Shown: positions 1 to 11,743, counted from the first letter of the stretch. The stretch is 64,000 bases of DNA from Rhabdophis nuchalis (GCA_039707465.1 CM077645.1:160215003-160279002), one strand, 5' to 3'. Numbers and translations: made by a program. The notes: generated by a model not told the origin, from the letters alone.

Positions 1-39
1 ATGATGAACTTGCAAGGTGGCTGCATGATGTCAAATGAT

Positions 40-210
40 GATTGCCTATGGAGATTTTTAGTCATCCAGATTATGACTAAGATCAGGTGCTTTTTCAAGA
101 GGCAACTGGACTTTCTAAGAACTGAAGAAGCTTCTTAGAAGAGCAGCAAAATGTCTTCAACGAAAAAAAAGTCTAGATGCCTCTTGAAAAAGCATCTTTG
201 GGTCAAGTGA
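40..210. mobile_element. Penelope-like relic, two pieces head to head
   Basis: Bases 40-115, read on the minus strand, match the segment downstream of the ribozyme-like motif in the copy near 37.6 kb (shared words CCAGTTGCCTCTTGAAAAAG and ATCTGGATGACT). Bases 116-210 carry the same segment on the plus strand, preceded by the motif itself. The two pieces therefore face away from each other from about 116. I assign the family to Penelope-like elements because of the hammerhead-like core and the resemblance to repeats I associate with that group. No coding part remains. Confidence 0.45.
119..158 (+). ncRNA. Degenerate hammerhead-ribozyme-like motif
   Basis: The core CTGAAGA (122-128) is followed by a decayed stem-loop (130-146), then CAAAA where an intact motif has GAAAC, then TGTC. 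The flanking GAA (119-121) and TTC (156-158) can pair as the base of stem I. One extra A separates the core from stem II, as in the other copies. With GAAAC mutated this copy should be inactive. Compare the motifs at 37535-37576 and 52838-52911. Confidence 0.35.
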
Positions 211-3189
211 TCATTGTTCCCCATGGATCCCTTGTTCCATGTGATGTTGGAATTTATGTTTATGTTTGAGTGTTTTATGGGCTTATCATTACGTTTTCTA
301 TGCCAGCCAGAGTCACATTTTGAAAGATAAATAAATACTTTATCTATAGGAATATAAAATCAGGACTTACAGTACATGTTTTAAAGAACTGGTGGCCTGA
401 AACTTTCCCTTCATCTCTTTGTATATGTCTTCTCTTGGGCCTGCTACTCATTCTGCCTTCCTGATTATCTCCCCCCAAAATGAGATTGGCCTTTTTTCTT
501 TGTCTCTGAATGGCTTCTTGCAAACCAAGATGGACAATAGCAAAGTGGAGGTAGGACAACTCAGCAGTAACATATTCCTTGACATCAGTAAACTACCATT
601 GAAGGCCCTGAGAAGAAAAGAACAATTCTGCTGCTTATAATCTCATACAAATAAACATAGACATTTACTTCAAGTCCATGGAAATTTGCTTCAAAAATAT
701 TCATACTCTTTTTCCTTCTTGGTTTTAACTGCAGCTTCAGGCATGCTTCATCTATGATTAATTTCTTATACAGCCCAGCAAGAAACAGTGTGACAAACAC
801 ACACATATATTTTCTCCATGCATCCTTTGCACAAAATACCTTCAATAATCTGGGTGGCCCATCACACGGAAAAATCCAGAAAATCTATAGGAAAAATTCA
901 TCAAATGTGAAATATCCTTCAGGGAACCAGGATTTATACCCACAGTTATAAAGAATAACTGAATGGATAGGTCTTACCCACTCTGCAGTGAACATAAAAC
1001 CAGGTTTCGTGTTAAATCAGTAACAGTAGGCATCTGGCAAGTACTACACCCCATCCGAGGGCAGACCCAAGACCACTATCTCCTATAGATCCAGATGTTC
1101 CCAAAGTCTTGCCAAATGCTAACATATTTTATGCCAGTCTATAAGGGCAACAGAAGTATTTTTGCCTAGATTTACTAGAAAGTAAATTTTCCCTACCTTG
1201 AATTCAGAGACTACCTTCCAAATAAACATAAAGTCAGACTATATGATTTTTCTTGTGATGTTTCGTACTTTTAAGTTTTATTTCATCAAACAAAAATGAC
1301 AACTTTGAACAAACAAAATGTTAAAAATAATAATTGTGACCGTTAGTGCACTTACGCATGGCCGCTTAGGAATCTTTTAAATATGGGAATGAGGTTCACA
1401 GAAGTTAAGTTAGAATTAGAACTGTGTTGTAGTTGAGACAACTGAATTGGGTAAAATGTGCCGGACTTTGACAACTGATTACAAAGTCTGATTTTTTACA
1501 ATCGAGTTTGAAGTGTTTTATATTAAGCTTGAAATGGTTATTTGCACGTGTTACATTTCAATTAAAACTAAAAAAGTCATTTACAGGTAAAACATTACTA
1601 TCTATAATTTTGTATGCAATACCTAAATGTGACGGAAATGTACGGAAGTGTCGCAGCTCTAAATTATCCAAACCAAGAATTTTAAGCCTAGTAGGACAGG
1701 GTATTCTATTATGGGCAGAAGAATGCAAAACTTTTCTTGTAAAGTACTTGTGTTCGATATGTGGTAAAGAATGGAAATAGTTGTAGGGTTGGCTTAAAGT
1801 ATGTTTTGTAAGCTGTAGTGAACAATATAATATTTCCAAATGATATTTCCAAAGCCACTTCACTATTATGTCCAGAATGCCACACTGATTGTTCTGCACT
1901 AATTATTCTGGAAACTCTGGTGCCAATGATACCCTATTTAAATATTTCAGTGGCTCAATAGTTTCCTAAACATTGAGTTCAAAAGGAGAGGCTAAAAATT
2001 AAACATCCCCTTGTTTTGTCTTCTGAGCTGAAGCAGGCATTTTCAAAGAAAAGATAGGAGCCTTTATTTTCATTTAAAAGTAAGACTAAGTTCCAACTGT
2101 GCAACATATTGCCAGCTTTAGGGTGATTTACTTTCTGCTATACGTAAAATAATAAATCATTCACCATTTTCTAGGCTTGCTTCTTCAACATTCATCTCAG
2201 CTACTACAAATCCCTTTGTTAAACCCATTTGCTTGCCAGTTGCACAATGAATTATAGATTAATTACTCAATAACAATTATAGAGGTGATGTGTGACTGAA
2301 GATTCACACTCACACATTTCGGTTAAAGTTAAACATAGATATTCAGTTTCATTGCTGTCTTAGAATGAGGACTTCGGCATGATATGATTATAAAACAAGA
2401 CTGTGATGACAGTCATATAGCATTCATTGTGCTGAAGAAATATATAAGAAAGGCAGATTTTCACCATCATGGAGAAAGTGAATAGTTCATCTTCTTAGAT
2501 GTACAATTTTCTTCATAAGCTTCATTTCCTCAATATTCTTAACTGTTTGCAATAAGGAGTTCAACAGGTTAAATACATTAAACACCCATTCTAATCAGAG
2601 CAAATGGTTAAATTCTCATATTCCATTAAGAATTATACTGCATTGCTTGCTATTAAGAAATTTACCAGTCATTTTCTTCATCGTGGTTTAATATGTGTGA
2701 TGTAGACAAAAGGCCTGAGATTTTGTGTTTTCAACTAAAGCAAAAGATAAATTTAACTGAAATTCTTGTAAGAATTTTGGGCCAAAACAAGAAGGGGAGC
2801 TAATATTAGGACTATAAAATTTGGCCTACAAAAATCTGGATGATTTATTTTTTTGCATTGAACAGAACTAGCAATCACTGAGTGAAAGATTTTATTGCAT
2901 GACAGGAGAAATGGGGAAGGGAAAATTGCTTAAACATTTCTTCTGATCATTTTTCAATTAAATTTGGTTGTTTTTTTTCTAGAGAAACTTCATCAGATGC
3001 TATTTTTTCTGAGTACTTTGTAATGAAAAATAAAATACAGAGGGACGAATCAAGTTGTTCAGCATATTATTGGATACAATCTAACTATTTATGGGTAGGC
3101 AGTCATTCATCTAACAGCTGAATTCCTCTGTTTGGCACTTAGAGCTGAGGTAATCTACTTTTTTGGCTAGCAAACAACAGCACCACAGC
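211..3189. other. No recognisable gene or repeat
   Basis: AT-rich sequence. Open frames are all under 115 codons, overlap on opposite strands and show no domain. An AT-rich stretch with AATAAATAAAT near 325-340 could be an old LINE or SINE tail, but I cannot place it. Confidence 0.5.
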
Positions 3190-3350
3190 ACCCACTTAAC
3201 AATTACAATGGGGATTGGAATCTCAGTCATTGCGCAAAGTGGTTTTAAGCAAGATGCCCATGTTACTGCCACACTCAATGATTACAATCATGGCATTCTG
3301 GATTCTGATTGTTAAGCAATCTCCAGAGTTATTAAGTGGATGGAACAAAA
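3190..3350. repeat. Possible Tigger-like remnant
   Basis: Words such as CACTTAACAATTACAATGGG and ATGATTACAATCATGG resemble, in reverse orientation, the interior of the short Tigger-like repeats near 9.9 kb and 30.8 kb. No terminal repeats are preserved. Confidence 0.3.
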
Positions 3351-3537
3351 GAGCTGCCTGCTGAAGGATTTCAGCTCCATGCAGAACTGAAATCCTCTTG
3401 TCAGGTAATCTTTTCACTCTGAAACAGTGGTTCTTTGTCTTGGGACCATCTTGCTACCAGAGATAAGGACAGCCCCTTTCTTCTCTTATAATTAGGAGGG
3501 AAATTAAAAATCATGGTATTCCAGTAGGCATTTGGTC

Positions 3538-3728
3538 CAGTGGTGAAATTCATTTTTTTTAATACTGGTTCTGTGGGTGTAGCTTGGTGGGCATGGCAGG
3601 GGAAGGATACTGCAAAATCTCCATTTCCTCCCCACTCTGGGGCCAGCCAGAGGTGGTATTTGCCAGTTCTCTGAACTATTCAAAATTTCCGCTATTGATT
3701 CTCCAGAACCTGCTGAATTTCACCCCTG
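3538..3728. mobile_element. hAT-type MITE (TIR CAGTGGTGAAATTC)
   Basis: The element starts CAGTGGTGAAATTC and ends GAATTTCACCCCTG, which are imperfect inverted repeats. It is bracketed by ATTTGGTC and ATTTGGTT, an 8-bp duplication with one mismatch. Its interior (CTGCAAAATCTCCAT, GCCAGAGGTGGTATTTGCC) recurs at 14381-14637, 21747-21993 and around 12.6 kb, so all four are one non-autonomous family. There is no coding capacity. Confidence 0.75.
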
Positions 3729-3756
3729 ATTTGGTTCCTTAGCATGTCTTGATGTT

Positions 3757-3972
3757 TAATACAATACAATACAATAGCAGAGTTGGAGGGGACCTTGTAG
3801 GTCTTCTAGTCCAACTCCCTGCGTGGGCAGGAACCTTATACCATTTCAGACAAATGGCTATCTAACATCTTTTTTAAGACTTCCAGGGTTGGGGCATTCA
3901 CAACTTCTGGAGGCAAGCTGTTCCAGACTTCTGGAGGCAAGCTGTTCCAGACTTCTGGAGGCAAGCTGTTTC
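3757..3972 (-). mobile_element. CR1 LINE 3' end
   Basis: An AATAC repeat leads into AGAGTTGGAGGGGACCTTGT and TCTAGTCCAACTCCCTGC, then CAGACAAATGGCTATC. This is the 3' end of a snake-type CR1 LINE read in reverse, with its microsatellite tail at the left. The copy is 5'-truncated. Its right part contains a 24-bp unit (GGAGGCAAGCTGTTCCAG core) repeated three times at 3903-3970. Confidence 0.8.
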
Positions 3973-3989
3973 TTTCTTATTTAATTTTT

Positions 3990-5712
3990 TTTGGAATGTA
4001 TATTACGGTCTTAACTGTGTACCTCAGTTACATTGTTCATTGAATCCTGGGTTGATTAAGGTGGCTTATAAATACAGTAAAGACATAGATACAATAAATT
4101 CCTTGCAACCCCAGTTTGTGGGGTAAAAAAGCAAAACCAAATAAAAGAATATCAAACCAAATAAAAGAATATCAAATACATAAGGATCCAAACACAGTAT
4201 TTCCAATTCTAATAAAAGTGTGCACCATTGGCTCTGGTTGAGCACCTTAGTATTAATGGGTTATTGCTCTTCAAAGCTTGCCTCTGGTGTGTCTTTGCTG
4301 GGATTGTCCTGACTTTTTCAGCCTAAGAAATGATTTCATTCCTGATGTTGCTGCAAGACAAAGCTGTTCACATTTTTCCCTTATGCCAAATAGATGCATA
4401 TGAAAGCTTTTGGATTGTTTCATTTTCACCACGGCAATACAACATTGTCTTTTGTCTTGCAGTTTACAGGGCTTTGCTCTAAAGTAGAGTGATAGTGGTC
4501 ATTTGCAAGCCAAATGCAGAAAAGTGGGAGAGGTTAAAAGAGATGGGTTGGGGAGCGATCTTTCGATTTACCCATTTTGCCAATCACTATGAATTGAGTG
4601 TCTTTAGATCAGTGCAAGACATAATATGAACATCAGAATGTCTGGCGTTTTCCCATCCGAGGAATGAATGAATATGTATGCATTGTATGTATTCATTATC
4701 CCAAGTTCTTAAAATTCCTGTGGCTTTTCTAAAATATTATTTTCTCCAGATATTGTCAATGTGAATGAGCCGAGTAAAGGACATGCCAGTCCAAGAAGAT
4801 ACAACGCAACATAGTGGATTTTTATGTACCATCCCTCATGCCGAATGCCACAGAAGAGTTCACAGGGACAGAAATCTAATTCTTTACAGAGCAAGGTGCA
4901 GCAATTCCCAGAATGGCAGAAAGAGAAAATGACATATGGAAATGTAGCCCAGAAAAAGGAAGTGCTGCAATTTAAAAGGCAGTAAAGATGCAGGTAAATA
5001 TCCTTGGGGAGAAGTCAAAGTGACAGATGCAGCAATAGTGTTCTGTGTCAATCGGAAACAAAGACAACAACAGCTGATGAGCAGAATTAACTTAGAGACA
5101 CAAGTGATTGCTAGCAGGCAGGCTAACCTTTGAGCATCAAGCTCATTCCAGGGAGCAAAGTGAGAGTTAGTATCTTGTTAGTATCAAACTGCCTCTTTCT
5201 CATCACTACTACACTCCTCCTGAATCTTTCTAAGAACTGGGCATGCTAACAAAACCATTGAATGCAATCGTCTTCCACTGGCAGAGATGCAAACTGCCCA
5301 GGATATCATTCAGGATAACATATTCCGTCTTGCAAGCCAATGATCCAAGTTCTCAAAAGCTAAAGAACTAGGATGAGAGAGTTAGGTTTGCAACACATTT
5401 CGATAAAAAATATGTGCTGGAGGGTTGACCAAGGAATCATCCTTTTTTTGGAGAAGGGGAAGCTGGGCTATCTAGTAGAGGATTCTTTGGTTGTTGTTTC
5501 TAAACACCTGGTTCTTTAGGATCATTTATAGAATGGACAGATGATGGTGAAAATAGGCAGGCAGGCTAAACCTCAAAGCAAAACAAGAAAAGAAATTAAG
5601 GGACTCTGCAATTAATACGGCAAAGGAAAAGTGTTTGTTTTGGGGGGGTTGTTTGTTTTAGTTTTTGCTTCTGGAAAAAATACTGGAAGAGTCCAAAATT
5701 GCACTGCTATAT
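3990..5712. other. No recognisable gene
   Basis: There is a short tandem duplication at about 4136-4180 (CAAATAAAAGAATATCAAA, two units). Otherwise I see ordinary AT-rich sequence without domains or clear repeats. Confidence 0.5.
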
Positions 5713-5713
5713 A

Positions 5714-5792
5714 GCAGGGGTTTCCATCCTTCGTAACTTTAAACCTGGTGGACTTCAACTCCCAGAATTCCCCAGCCAGCTTTGCTGAGCCT
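5714..5792. repeat. Half of a palindromic hAT MITE
   Basis: This matches the left half of the fold-back MITE family (CAGGGGTTTCCATCC, GACTTCAACTCCCAGAATTC, CCAGCCAGCTTTGCTG). The mirrored right half is absent. Confidence 0.55.
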
Positions 5793-5870
5793 CTTCGAAT
5801 GATTCATGTCCCTCATGGTAAAAAAGAAATTTTGCAGTATAGGTAGTCCTCTACTTACAACAATTCATTT

Positions 5871-6642
5871 TCATATTCATATTCAAGATGGCGGCGCGCT
5901 TAGGCGCTGCGGGTTTGAGCTCCTGGTGTCACAGTAGAGTTAGGCAAAAACTAGTCTATACCCACAGGGAGTTATTAAGTTATTATTAAAGATTGGATCT
6001 TCTAGTCGACTCGATATTACCAGCAACTTCCAGCAGTCTCATAATATACCGAGTGACATAGTAAGACTGCCAGGCTCTCCATGGATCGTTGTTTGGCCTA
6101 GGAGGTAGCGAAGAGAGCCGAAGCAGAAGCGGGGATGCAGAGCAGGTTTGCTAGTTCGATTATGGAAGCAGCCTCACAGACTAGCATTATCAAGCATTTC
6201 CTAACCAACTCTAGATCCTTTGTCCACAAAACTGATGAACTAGAGCTCTGGATGGCAGCGAATAAGCTCATTCGTGACTGCTATGTGATGATCACCACAG
6301 AGATCTGGCTTCATCCACTTGTACCGGATGTGTCTGTGGAGCTAACTAACTGCACCACACACTGCTTTGACAGAAACAACAACTCTGGTAAAAGCAAAGG
6401 TGAAGGATTGTGTATTTACACACATAATAGCTGGTGTAGTAACAGTAGAGTTGCTTATACACACTGTTCTGCAGACGTGGAATTCTCAACTGTCATTTGT
6501 CGGCCATTTTATTTACCTAGAGAGATTTCTGTTATAGTTATTACTGCTGTCTATATTTCACCTGATGCAAATGTTAGCACAACGCTCAAACCAATTTCAT
6601 TGTAATTTTATTACAATGACAATAAAGATTATTATTATTATT
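5871..6642 (+). mobile_element. Internally deleted L2-like LINE
   Basis: The sequence has a 5' region beginning CAAGATGGCGGCGCG, then a frame with endonuclease-like sequence. It then jumps directly to an L2-type 3' end, TCATTGTAATTTTATTACAA followed by TGACAATAAAG and an ATT repeat. All of the reverse transcriptase is missing, although both ends are kept. It is nested in a Tigger-like element. It could have arisen by deletion after insertion, or by mobilisation of an already deleted RNA. Confidence 0.65.
6135..6605 (+). pseudogene. L2-like LINE endonuclease fragment
   Basis: This 156-codon open frame contains TTEIWLHPLVPD, KGEGLCIYTHNSWC, CRPFYLPREISVIVITAVY and ISPDANVS. These are the N-terminal half of an apurinic-type endonuclease of L2-group LINEs. 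In an intact enzyme the usual ETWL motif is near this start (here EIWL), while the GDFN and SDH motifs lie further on and are absent. After LK the frame runs into the 3' end of the element and stops. The fragment lacks catalytic residues and any reverse transcriptase, so it is not functional. Confidence 0.7.
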
Positions 6643-7162
6643 TTGTGATCATTCAAAGTTACAAAGGCACTGAATAAAGAGACGTATGACCATTTTTCAC
6701 AGTGATGACCTTTGCAGGATGCCCATAATCATGTGATCAACCTTCAGATGCTTGGCAACTGGTTCATATGTATGACCATTGCTATGTGCCAAGATCAAGT
6801 GATCACCTTTTGTGACCTTCTGACAAAGTCTATGAGGAAACAAGATTGACTTAACAATTGAGTTACTAATTAATCAACTGCAGCGATTCACTTAACAATT
6901 GTGACAAGGGAAGTTGTAAAATGAGGCAAAATTCACTTAACAACTGTCTCACTTAAAAACATAAATGTTCGGCTGCATTAAGTCGAGGACTACCTGTACT
7001 CATTTAGGTTATCTTTTTGACATATGGTATGCCATATGGGTATTGGGCTCTAGCCCCAAATAGCAGTTTTTCAGGGACATGTCTTCAAAAAGTGCCCCAT
7101 GGAAATCAACAGAGGCATTTTTCACATCATAGGGATGTGAACAAAATTCACATCACTATGAA

Positions 7163-7204
7163 ATAAACCAATTTCATTGTAATTTTATTACAATGACAAT
7201 AAAG

Positions 7205-7291
<87 letters not shown>
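7163..7291 (+). mobile_element. L2 3' end with long ATT tail
   Basis: AACCAATTTCATTG to AATAAAG repeats the last 40 bases of the element ending at 6642, starting at the same internal position. It is followed by about 27 ATT units (7206-7290). The hairpin CATTGTAA/TTACAATG is intact. Confidence 0.65.
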
Positions 7292-8337
7292 AATGCACTC
7301 ATCTTTTGCTGAACACAGAGAGATCATTTTGGTAAAAAAAAAAGATAAATTTTGCATCATTTCCACATTAAGTTAAGGCAAGAACGGAAAAGTTCCTCCA
7401 TCATGTTTTACTGCACGCAAAATCATAAAGCCTATCCTAAACAGTTATTATTTTGGAATGCAATCAGGGAGTTATGTTCTTGAGTGGATTCCTTAGAGCA
7501 GTAAGCATTTTCCCCCCCAGGCTTGCAAAGTCAGGGTATTTTAACAAATAATGAGTAGCAATCTCTTCTCATTTATGAGAGATCCAAAGCACTTATTCTG
7601 AATTGTTTTCAAAGTTTGTAAAGCCCTTCTGGCTACATAGCTCCAGTAAAACAGATTTTCAGTTTAGCTAACTTTCTTCTGCAAATAATGTCTAGTCTTT
7701 CCAGAATGTCAGTTCAAGCATTATGAGAACATCAAGGGTATACAGTAGACATTATTATGATTTGACTATTACAGATGACTTGCTTTTCAGAATCATGCCA
7801 ATGCTATTCCTTATATTTTGTACTGTACACCAAACAGATTTTCTTGTTTTCTGGCATTTTATATTCAAATCTAAATAATTGGATTATTTAACTTTGCGAG
7901 TCTGATTCCCCAAGACATCTATATTATGCTTATTTATTACAGTCTTAATGTTAGGACATCAATGTCCTTCTTTGGCACCTTAGTAATATTTCTCTCACGA
8001 GTCACTAATTCAGTGATAGCTAAACTATTCTGGACAAAATAAAAGGATTAACTTTTTAAATAATTATTGACTTGCTTTTTACAGTGGATTTACAGAGACA
8101 TTGTCTATTAGGACTACTTCCAGCTGCCCCAGTTACATCATGTCAGTTAGAGGAGGGCAAATAGTTCTTAGATTATTGTTATTATTATTCTGTGGTTAAT
8201 CTTTGGTGAGATTCACAGCCTTTGGGGCTGGTTGGTAGCTCAACAGCTTGAGTCCTAACCAAGGACCTAGGAACTGTCAAGGTAACGTCAGAGGATATAA
8301 GCAGTTCCAGGCAGGGTGGCCCTTTGCAGGGTGGCCC
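7292..8337. other. No recognisable gene; short dispersed-repeat trace
   Basis: Nothing coding is seen. Bases about 8200-8337 look like the end of a dispersed repeat and contain a duplicated 15-bp unit (GCAGGGTGGCCCTTT) just before a microsatellite. Confidence 0.4.
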
Positions 8338-8453
8338 TTTATTATTATTGTTGTTGTTGTTGTTGTTATCGTTATCGTTATCATTATCATCATTGTTGTC
8401 ATTGTTGTCATTGTTGTCATTGTTATTATTGTTATTATTGTTATTATTATTTG
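8338..8453. repeat. Compound trinucleotide/hexanucleotide microsatellite
   Basis: Runs of ATT, GTT, ATCGTT and GTCATT units follow one another in the same phase. The mixed units indicate point mutations that were spread by further slippage. Confidence 0.9.
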
Positions 8454-8590
8454 ATAGATATGGATAAAACATCCATGTGATTGCTTTTAATTCTTAAGGG
8501 GAAAAGACAGGTAATCAGAATCTGTTATATACCATGTGGATCTCCAAGAAGACGAACATTTGTGCCAGGAAGAAAGAGATAAATGTAGGA

Positions 8591-8823
8591 GTTTGGCGGT
8601 GCAGTGGTTAGAATGCAGTACTGCAGGCTACTTCTGCTGACTGCCAGCTGCCTCAGTTCAGAAGTTCAATTCTCACTAGCTCAAGGTTGACTCAGCCTTC
8701 CATTCTTCCAAGGTTCATAAAATGAGGACCCAGATTGTTGGGGGAACTATGCTGACTCTGTAAACTGCTTAGAGAGGGCTGTAAAAGCACTGTGAAGCGA
8801 TATATGTCTAAGTGCTATTGCTA
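8591..8823 (+). mobile_element. Sauria-type SINE
   Basis: The tRNA-like head has an A-box-like GGTGCAGTGGTTAG and a B-box-like GTTCAATTCTC. It is followed by the body CTCAAGGTTGACTCAGCCTT and AAAATGAGGACCCAGATTGT, and by a tail AAGTGCTATTGCTAT. The family is characteristic of squamates. Confidence 0.9.
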
Positions 8824-9918
8824 TAAATGTATCACAACCTTTAAAAGGGATATTTTGTGTATGAAAGTCCTTAACATAATGGTATCAAGGTTATGACATA
8901 AAGAATGATCACAAAAAACTTTTCAAATGTTTATGGTTTGAAACATTTCATGTATGCTTAAAGCCTTATTAATCTTTGCAGCAACCATGTAAGGCTCATA
9001 GTCCTCTCTCAGCTCACAGGGTTTTGTGGGTGAAAAAATAGGAGGAAAGCATATTAATAGTTCACCGCCTTGAGTTATTTATTAGAATAATAAAGGAGGA
9101 CTCTAAATAAATAAATACAGCAATTGTCTCATCAATAAATATGAGTATTTCCTAAATCAGAAATGGAGACCTGTTTAGACCTAAGCATTCATATAATTCT
9201 GAATGGTATATCTGGGCTTACAGAAACTCTCAGATAACCATATAAGACATTTCAATAATTTCAATTTCTCCTTGTTGTTAACTTTGAGGAGTTACACCTG
9301 TTTCTGCCAAGTGTTTTAGTTTCTGTACTGAAAACTCAAGTGAGTTTTATAGGTACAGTAGAACTCCATTTCCAAAATAGTAGATATTACATCAGAAAGA
9401 CACAGAGGAAATTAATGGCAACATCATAGCAAAATCCCAGGAACATTGCAGGTTGTCTATTTTTAGATACTTGGCCACCTAAAAATCCATGATGGAAGCA
9501 AAGGTTTGCCCAATACATTACAGCTATGTTGGAAAACTGCCAGATAGACTGGAAGGGGGTCTTAAGCAAGGGCTTAGCTTAGAGTCATTGCAGACCTGCA
9601 AATGCCATAAGCTTGACCTCCCCCAAGATCCATGAGGTCTTATCTGGTGATCCCATGTGAAGACTAGTAGTCTATGAAGATTCTTCCAATCTAGGTAGAG
9701 AACAATAAAGTTGCTTGCTTTAGATATTTATGAGTTGCACTGCTTGCTTGCACCTGACAAGTTATTTTCATATTCATGTTTATCTGCAATAAAATTGAAT
9801 GTAGTTTTCATTCTAGGAACTCTTACCTCCCCCCGCCCCCCCAAACTTGGTAAAGCTGCCTTAGGCACACGTATGTATATCCATACTTTAAATATCTAGT
9901 ATCACACATTATAACTAT
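8824..9918. other. No recognisable gene; short LINE-like tail
   Basis: CACCGCCTTGAGTT followed by AAATAAATAAATA (about 9063-9118) resembles the 3' end of a LINE or LINE-tailed SINE. The remainder shows nothing. Confidence 0.4.
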
Positions 9919-9920
9919 AC

Positions 9921-10195
9921 TGTAGGTAGTCCTTAACTTACAACCTCAAGTTGGGTTGGAACTTCCATTGCTAAGCAATGTGATCATTAAGTGAGTTGAA
10001 CCTGATTTTACAATCTTTTTTTTTTTTTGCCACGTTCCTTAAGCAAATCTGAATTTTGATCACCTGACAGCTGGGGTACTGCAAGAGTTGTAAGTGCGAG
10101 GACCACCTTAAATTACTTTTTTTCAGCACCATCATAATTTCCAATGGTTGTTAAATGTATGGTCATATGTCAAGATCTACCTGTATTCTTAAATT
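9921..10195. mobile_element. Tigger-like MITE
   Basis: The left end TGTAGGTAGTCCTTAACTTA and the right end AAGATCTACCTGTA form inverted repeats. The interior (CCATTGCTAAGCAATG, TTAAGTGAGTT) is shared with the copy starting at 30777. A T-run lies in the middle. Confidence 0.6.
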
Positions 10196-10253
10196 CTCTC
10201 ATACAATTCTAAGCAAAATGCAATGTTTAAACCATTTGTATTACTAAGATACT

Positions 10254-10735
10254 TGTTAGCTACTCTGGGTTCAGAACCAGTATTAAAACTCCGGTTCCTT
10301 TACCAGGGTTAGCTAATGAATGCGGAATAGTGTAATTCACCGGACAGTAAGGAAATCCGTTGCTGTAAACCACAAACAAACTCTAAAACAGTGATAGTAA
10401 GAAAATAAATAGTCTTTACTTTGTCACAACTAAAATACTTCTTCCGACTATCATCTCTAACAATGATAACAGTCCTACATCAAACAGAGTTTATCTTACA
10501 GTGATGCAAACAAAACCTCCTCCTTCTTCTTCAACTTCTCAAATGACAATCAGGAACAACACAGGAAATCACAAGGAATTGAACAGGGAATGAGCTCCTT
10601 TCCTGACCCTGATTATATAGTATAGCTGATACTCACAGCCAATCAGAATTTAGGACAGTCTTAAAGCTACATAACGTCTTAAGAACGTAGACTCATATAT
10701 ATTGTCAACCCAATATAATGCTGCATATCCTAACA
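10254..10735 (-). mobile_element. Solo LTR of an LTR retroelement
   Basis: Read on the minus strand the 482-bp unit starts TGTTAG and ends CTAACA, the usual TG...CA with short inverted ends. The flanks are ATACT and TTACT, a 5-bp duplication with one mismatch. Inside, on the minus strand, ATTGG (an inverted CCAAT box) precedes ACTATATAATC (TATA-like), and AAGTAAAGACTATTTATT lies about 300 bases further on. No internal region or second LTR is present, so this is a recombined solo LTR. Whether it is an endogenous retrovirus or a Gypsy-type element cannot be told from the LTR alone. Confidence 0.6.
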
Positions 10736-11743
10736 TTACTGACTTTTCATTCCACTGCCTTGTCGTCCCACTTGCAATTCAGTTGCTGCTGAGACCCATT
10801 ACCTATTAATATCCCAAATTTGCTGGACTGTAAACAGTGGTAAACAGTTGCTCTCAATTGGGAGTGGTTCAGGCTAACGGGTAGTTGTGACTTACGGATG
10901 GGCCTGCCCAACCACCTGGGCGCAATTCCGTCTTATATCGCTGTGTTTTTGGCGCTGCACGCATATGCGGAAGGCATGCTGCATGCATGCGTGGAATGTG
11001 CTGTATGTTTTGACACCACACACATGCGCACGCTAACATTTCTGCTGATGGACGTTACAGTATGTGACACCCACTTCTGGCTGCAAAGTATGTAAGTTTT
11101 ATTTTATCTGTTTAAAATTTCACTAATTACTACATTACTTTTTCAAGAGCTTTGGATATATAAGCAATTACACAGAATACTTTGTCAAGTAAATTGTATA
11201 AAACAGATTTAGGCTGTAGTAGACTATACTACCCCATAAGTATATTTCCACACCGTTAATATACTTTCCTTACATATATCAACTAATATCTTTATATTAG
11301 TTACCTGGTATTGTTAACAATGAAATTGCAGGTACATGAAAGCTGACCTATGTGAAATAATTGATATGACATTGCACCAACAAAGAAACAAATTGTATTC
11401 CTATTTTCTGCAGCTGCAGAACTGAAACATGAAATCTGATCCATTCTAAAGTGTAACAAGGTCTCTCCTCTCACTAGCACAGGTGTGCTTGTGTTTGCAT
11501 ATCTGATCAATTGTGTATAATATAAACAACCGGTTTCTATTTTTCCCATCACAATGGGATATATTGTCCTGCATTGCAGGCATGGCACTGAAAATTTGGA
11601 TCCCTAACAAAGGGAGAAAAAGGTAATGGAAGTAGCAATCTGTAGGAGATTATCATTTAAACACACTTACTCAGAGCACCAAGCATTCTTTTTCATTTAA
11701 AGCTCCCCAAAGTGAATTTATACCTATATTACTACAAATTACC
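10736..11743. other. No recognisable gene
   Basis: I see no repeat or coding signal. A short CpG-containing stretch at about 10860-11060 has CATGCATGCGTGG and may be an eroded hAT-type repeat. Confidence 0.4.

Larger units (their letters stand above)
5839..6998. mobile_element. Tigger-like DNA element interrupted by an L2 insertion
   Basis: The left end reads TAGGTAGTCCTCTACTTAC and the right end GTCGAGGACTACCTGTA, forming terminal inverted repeats next to TA. This fits a Tc1/mariner or pogo (Tigger) non-autonomous element. The interior resembles 11744-12345 (AAAGTTACAA, GGCAACTGGTTCATAT, ATGTGATCACCTTTT). The sequence at about 5871-6642 is foreign: the two halves rejoin as AACAATTCATTT and TGATCATTCAAAG. 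The element is therefore older than the L2 insertion. Confidence 0.7.

Noticed and set aside
7148..8472. Poly-Asn frames
   Set aside because: They come from ATT and related microsatellites.
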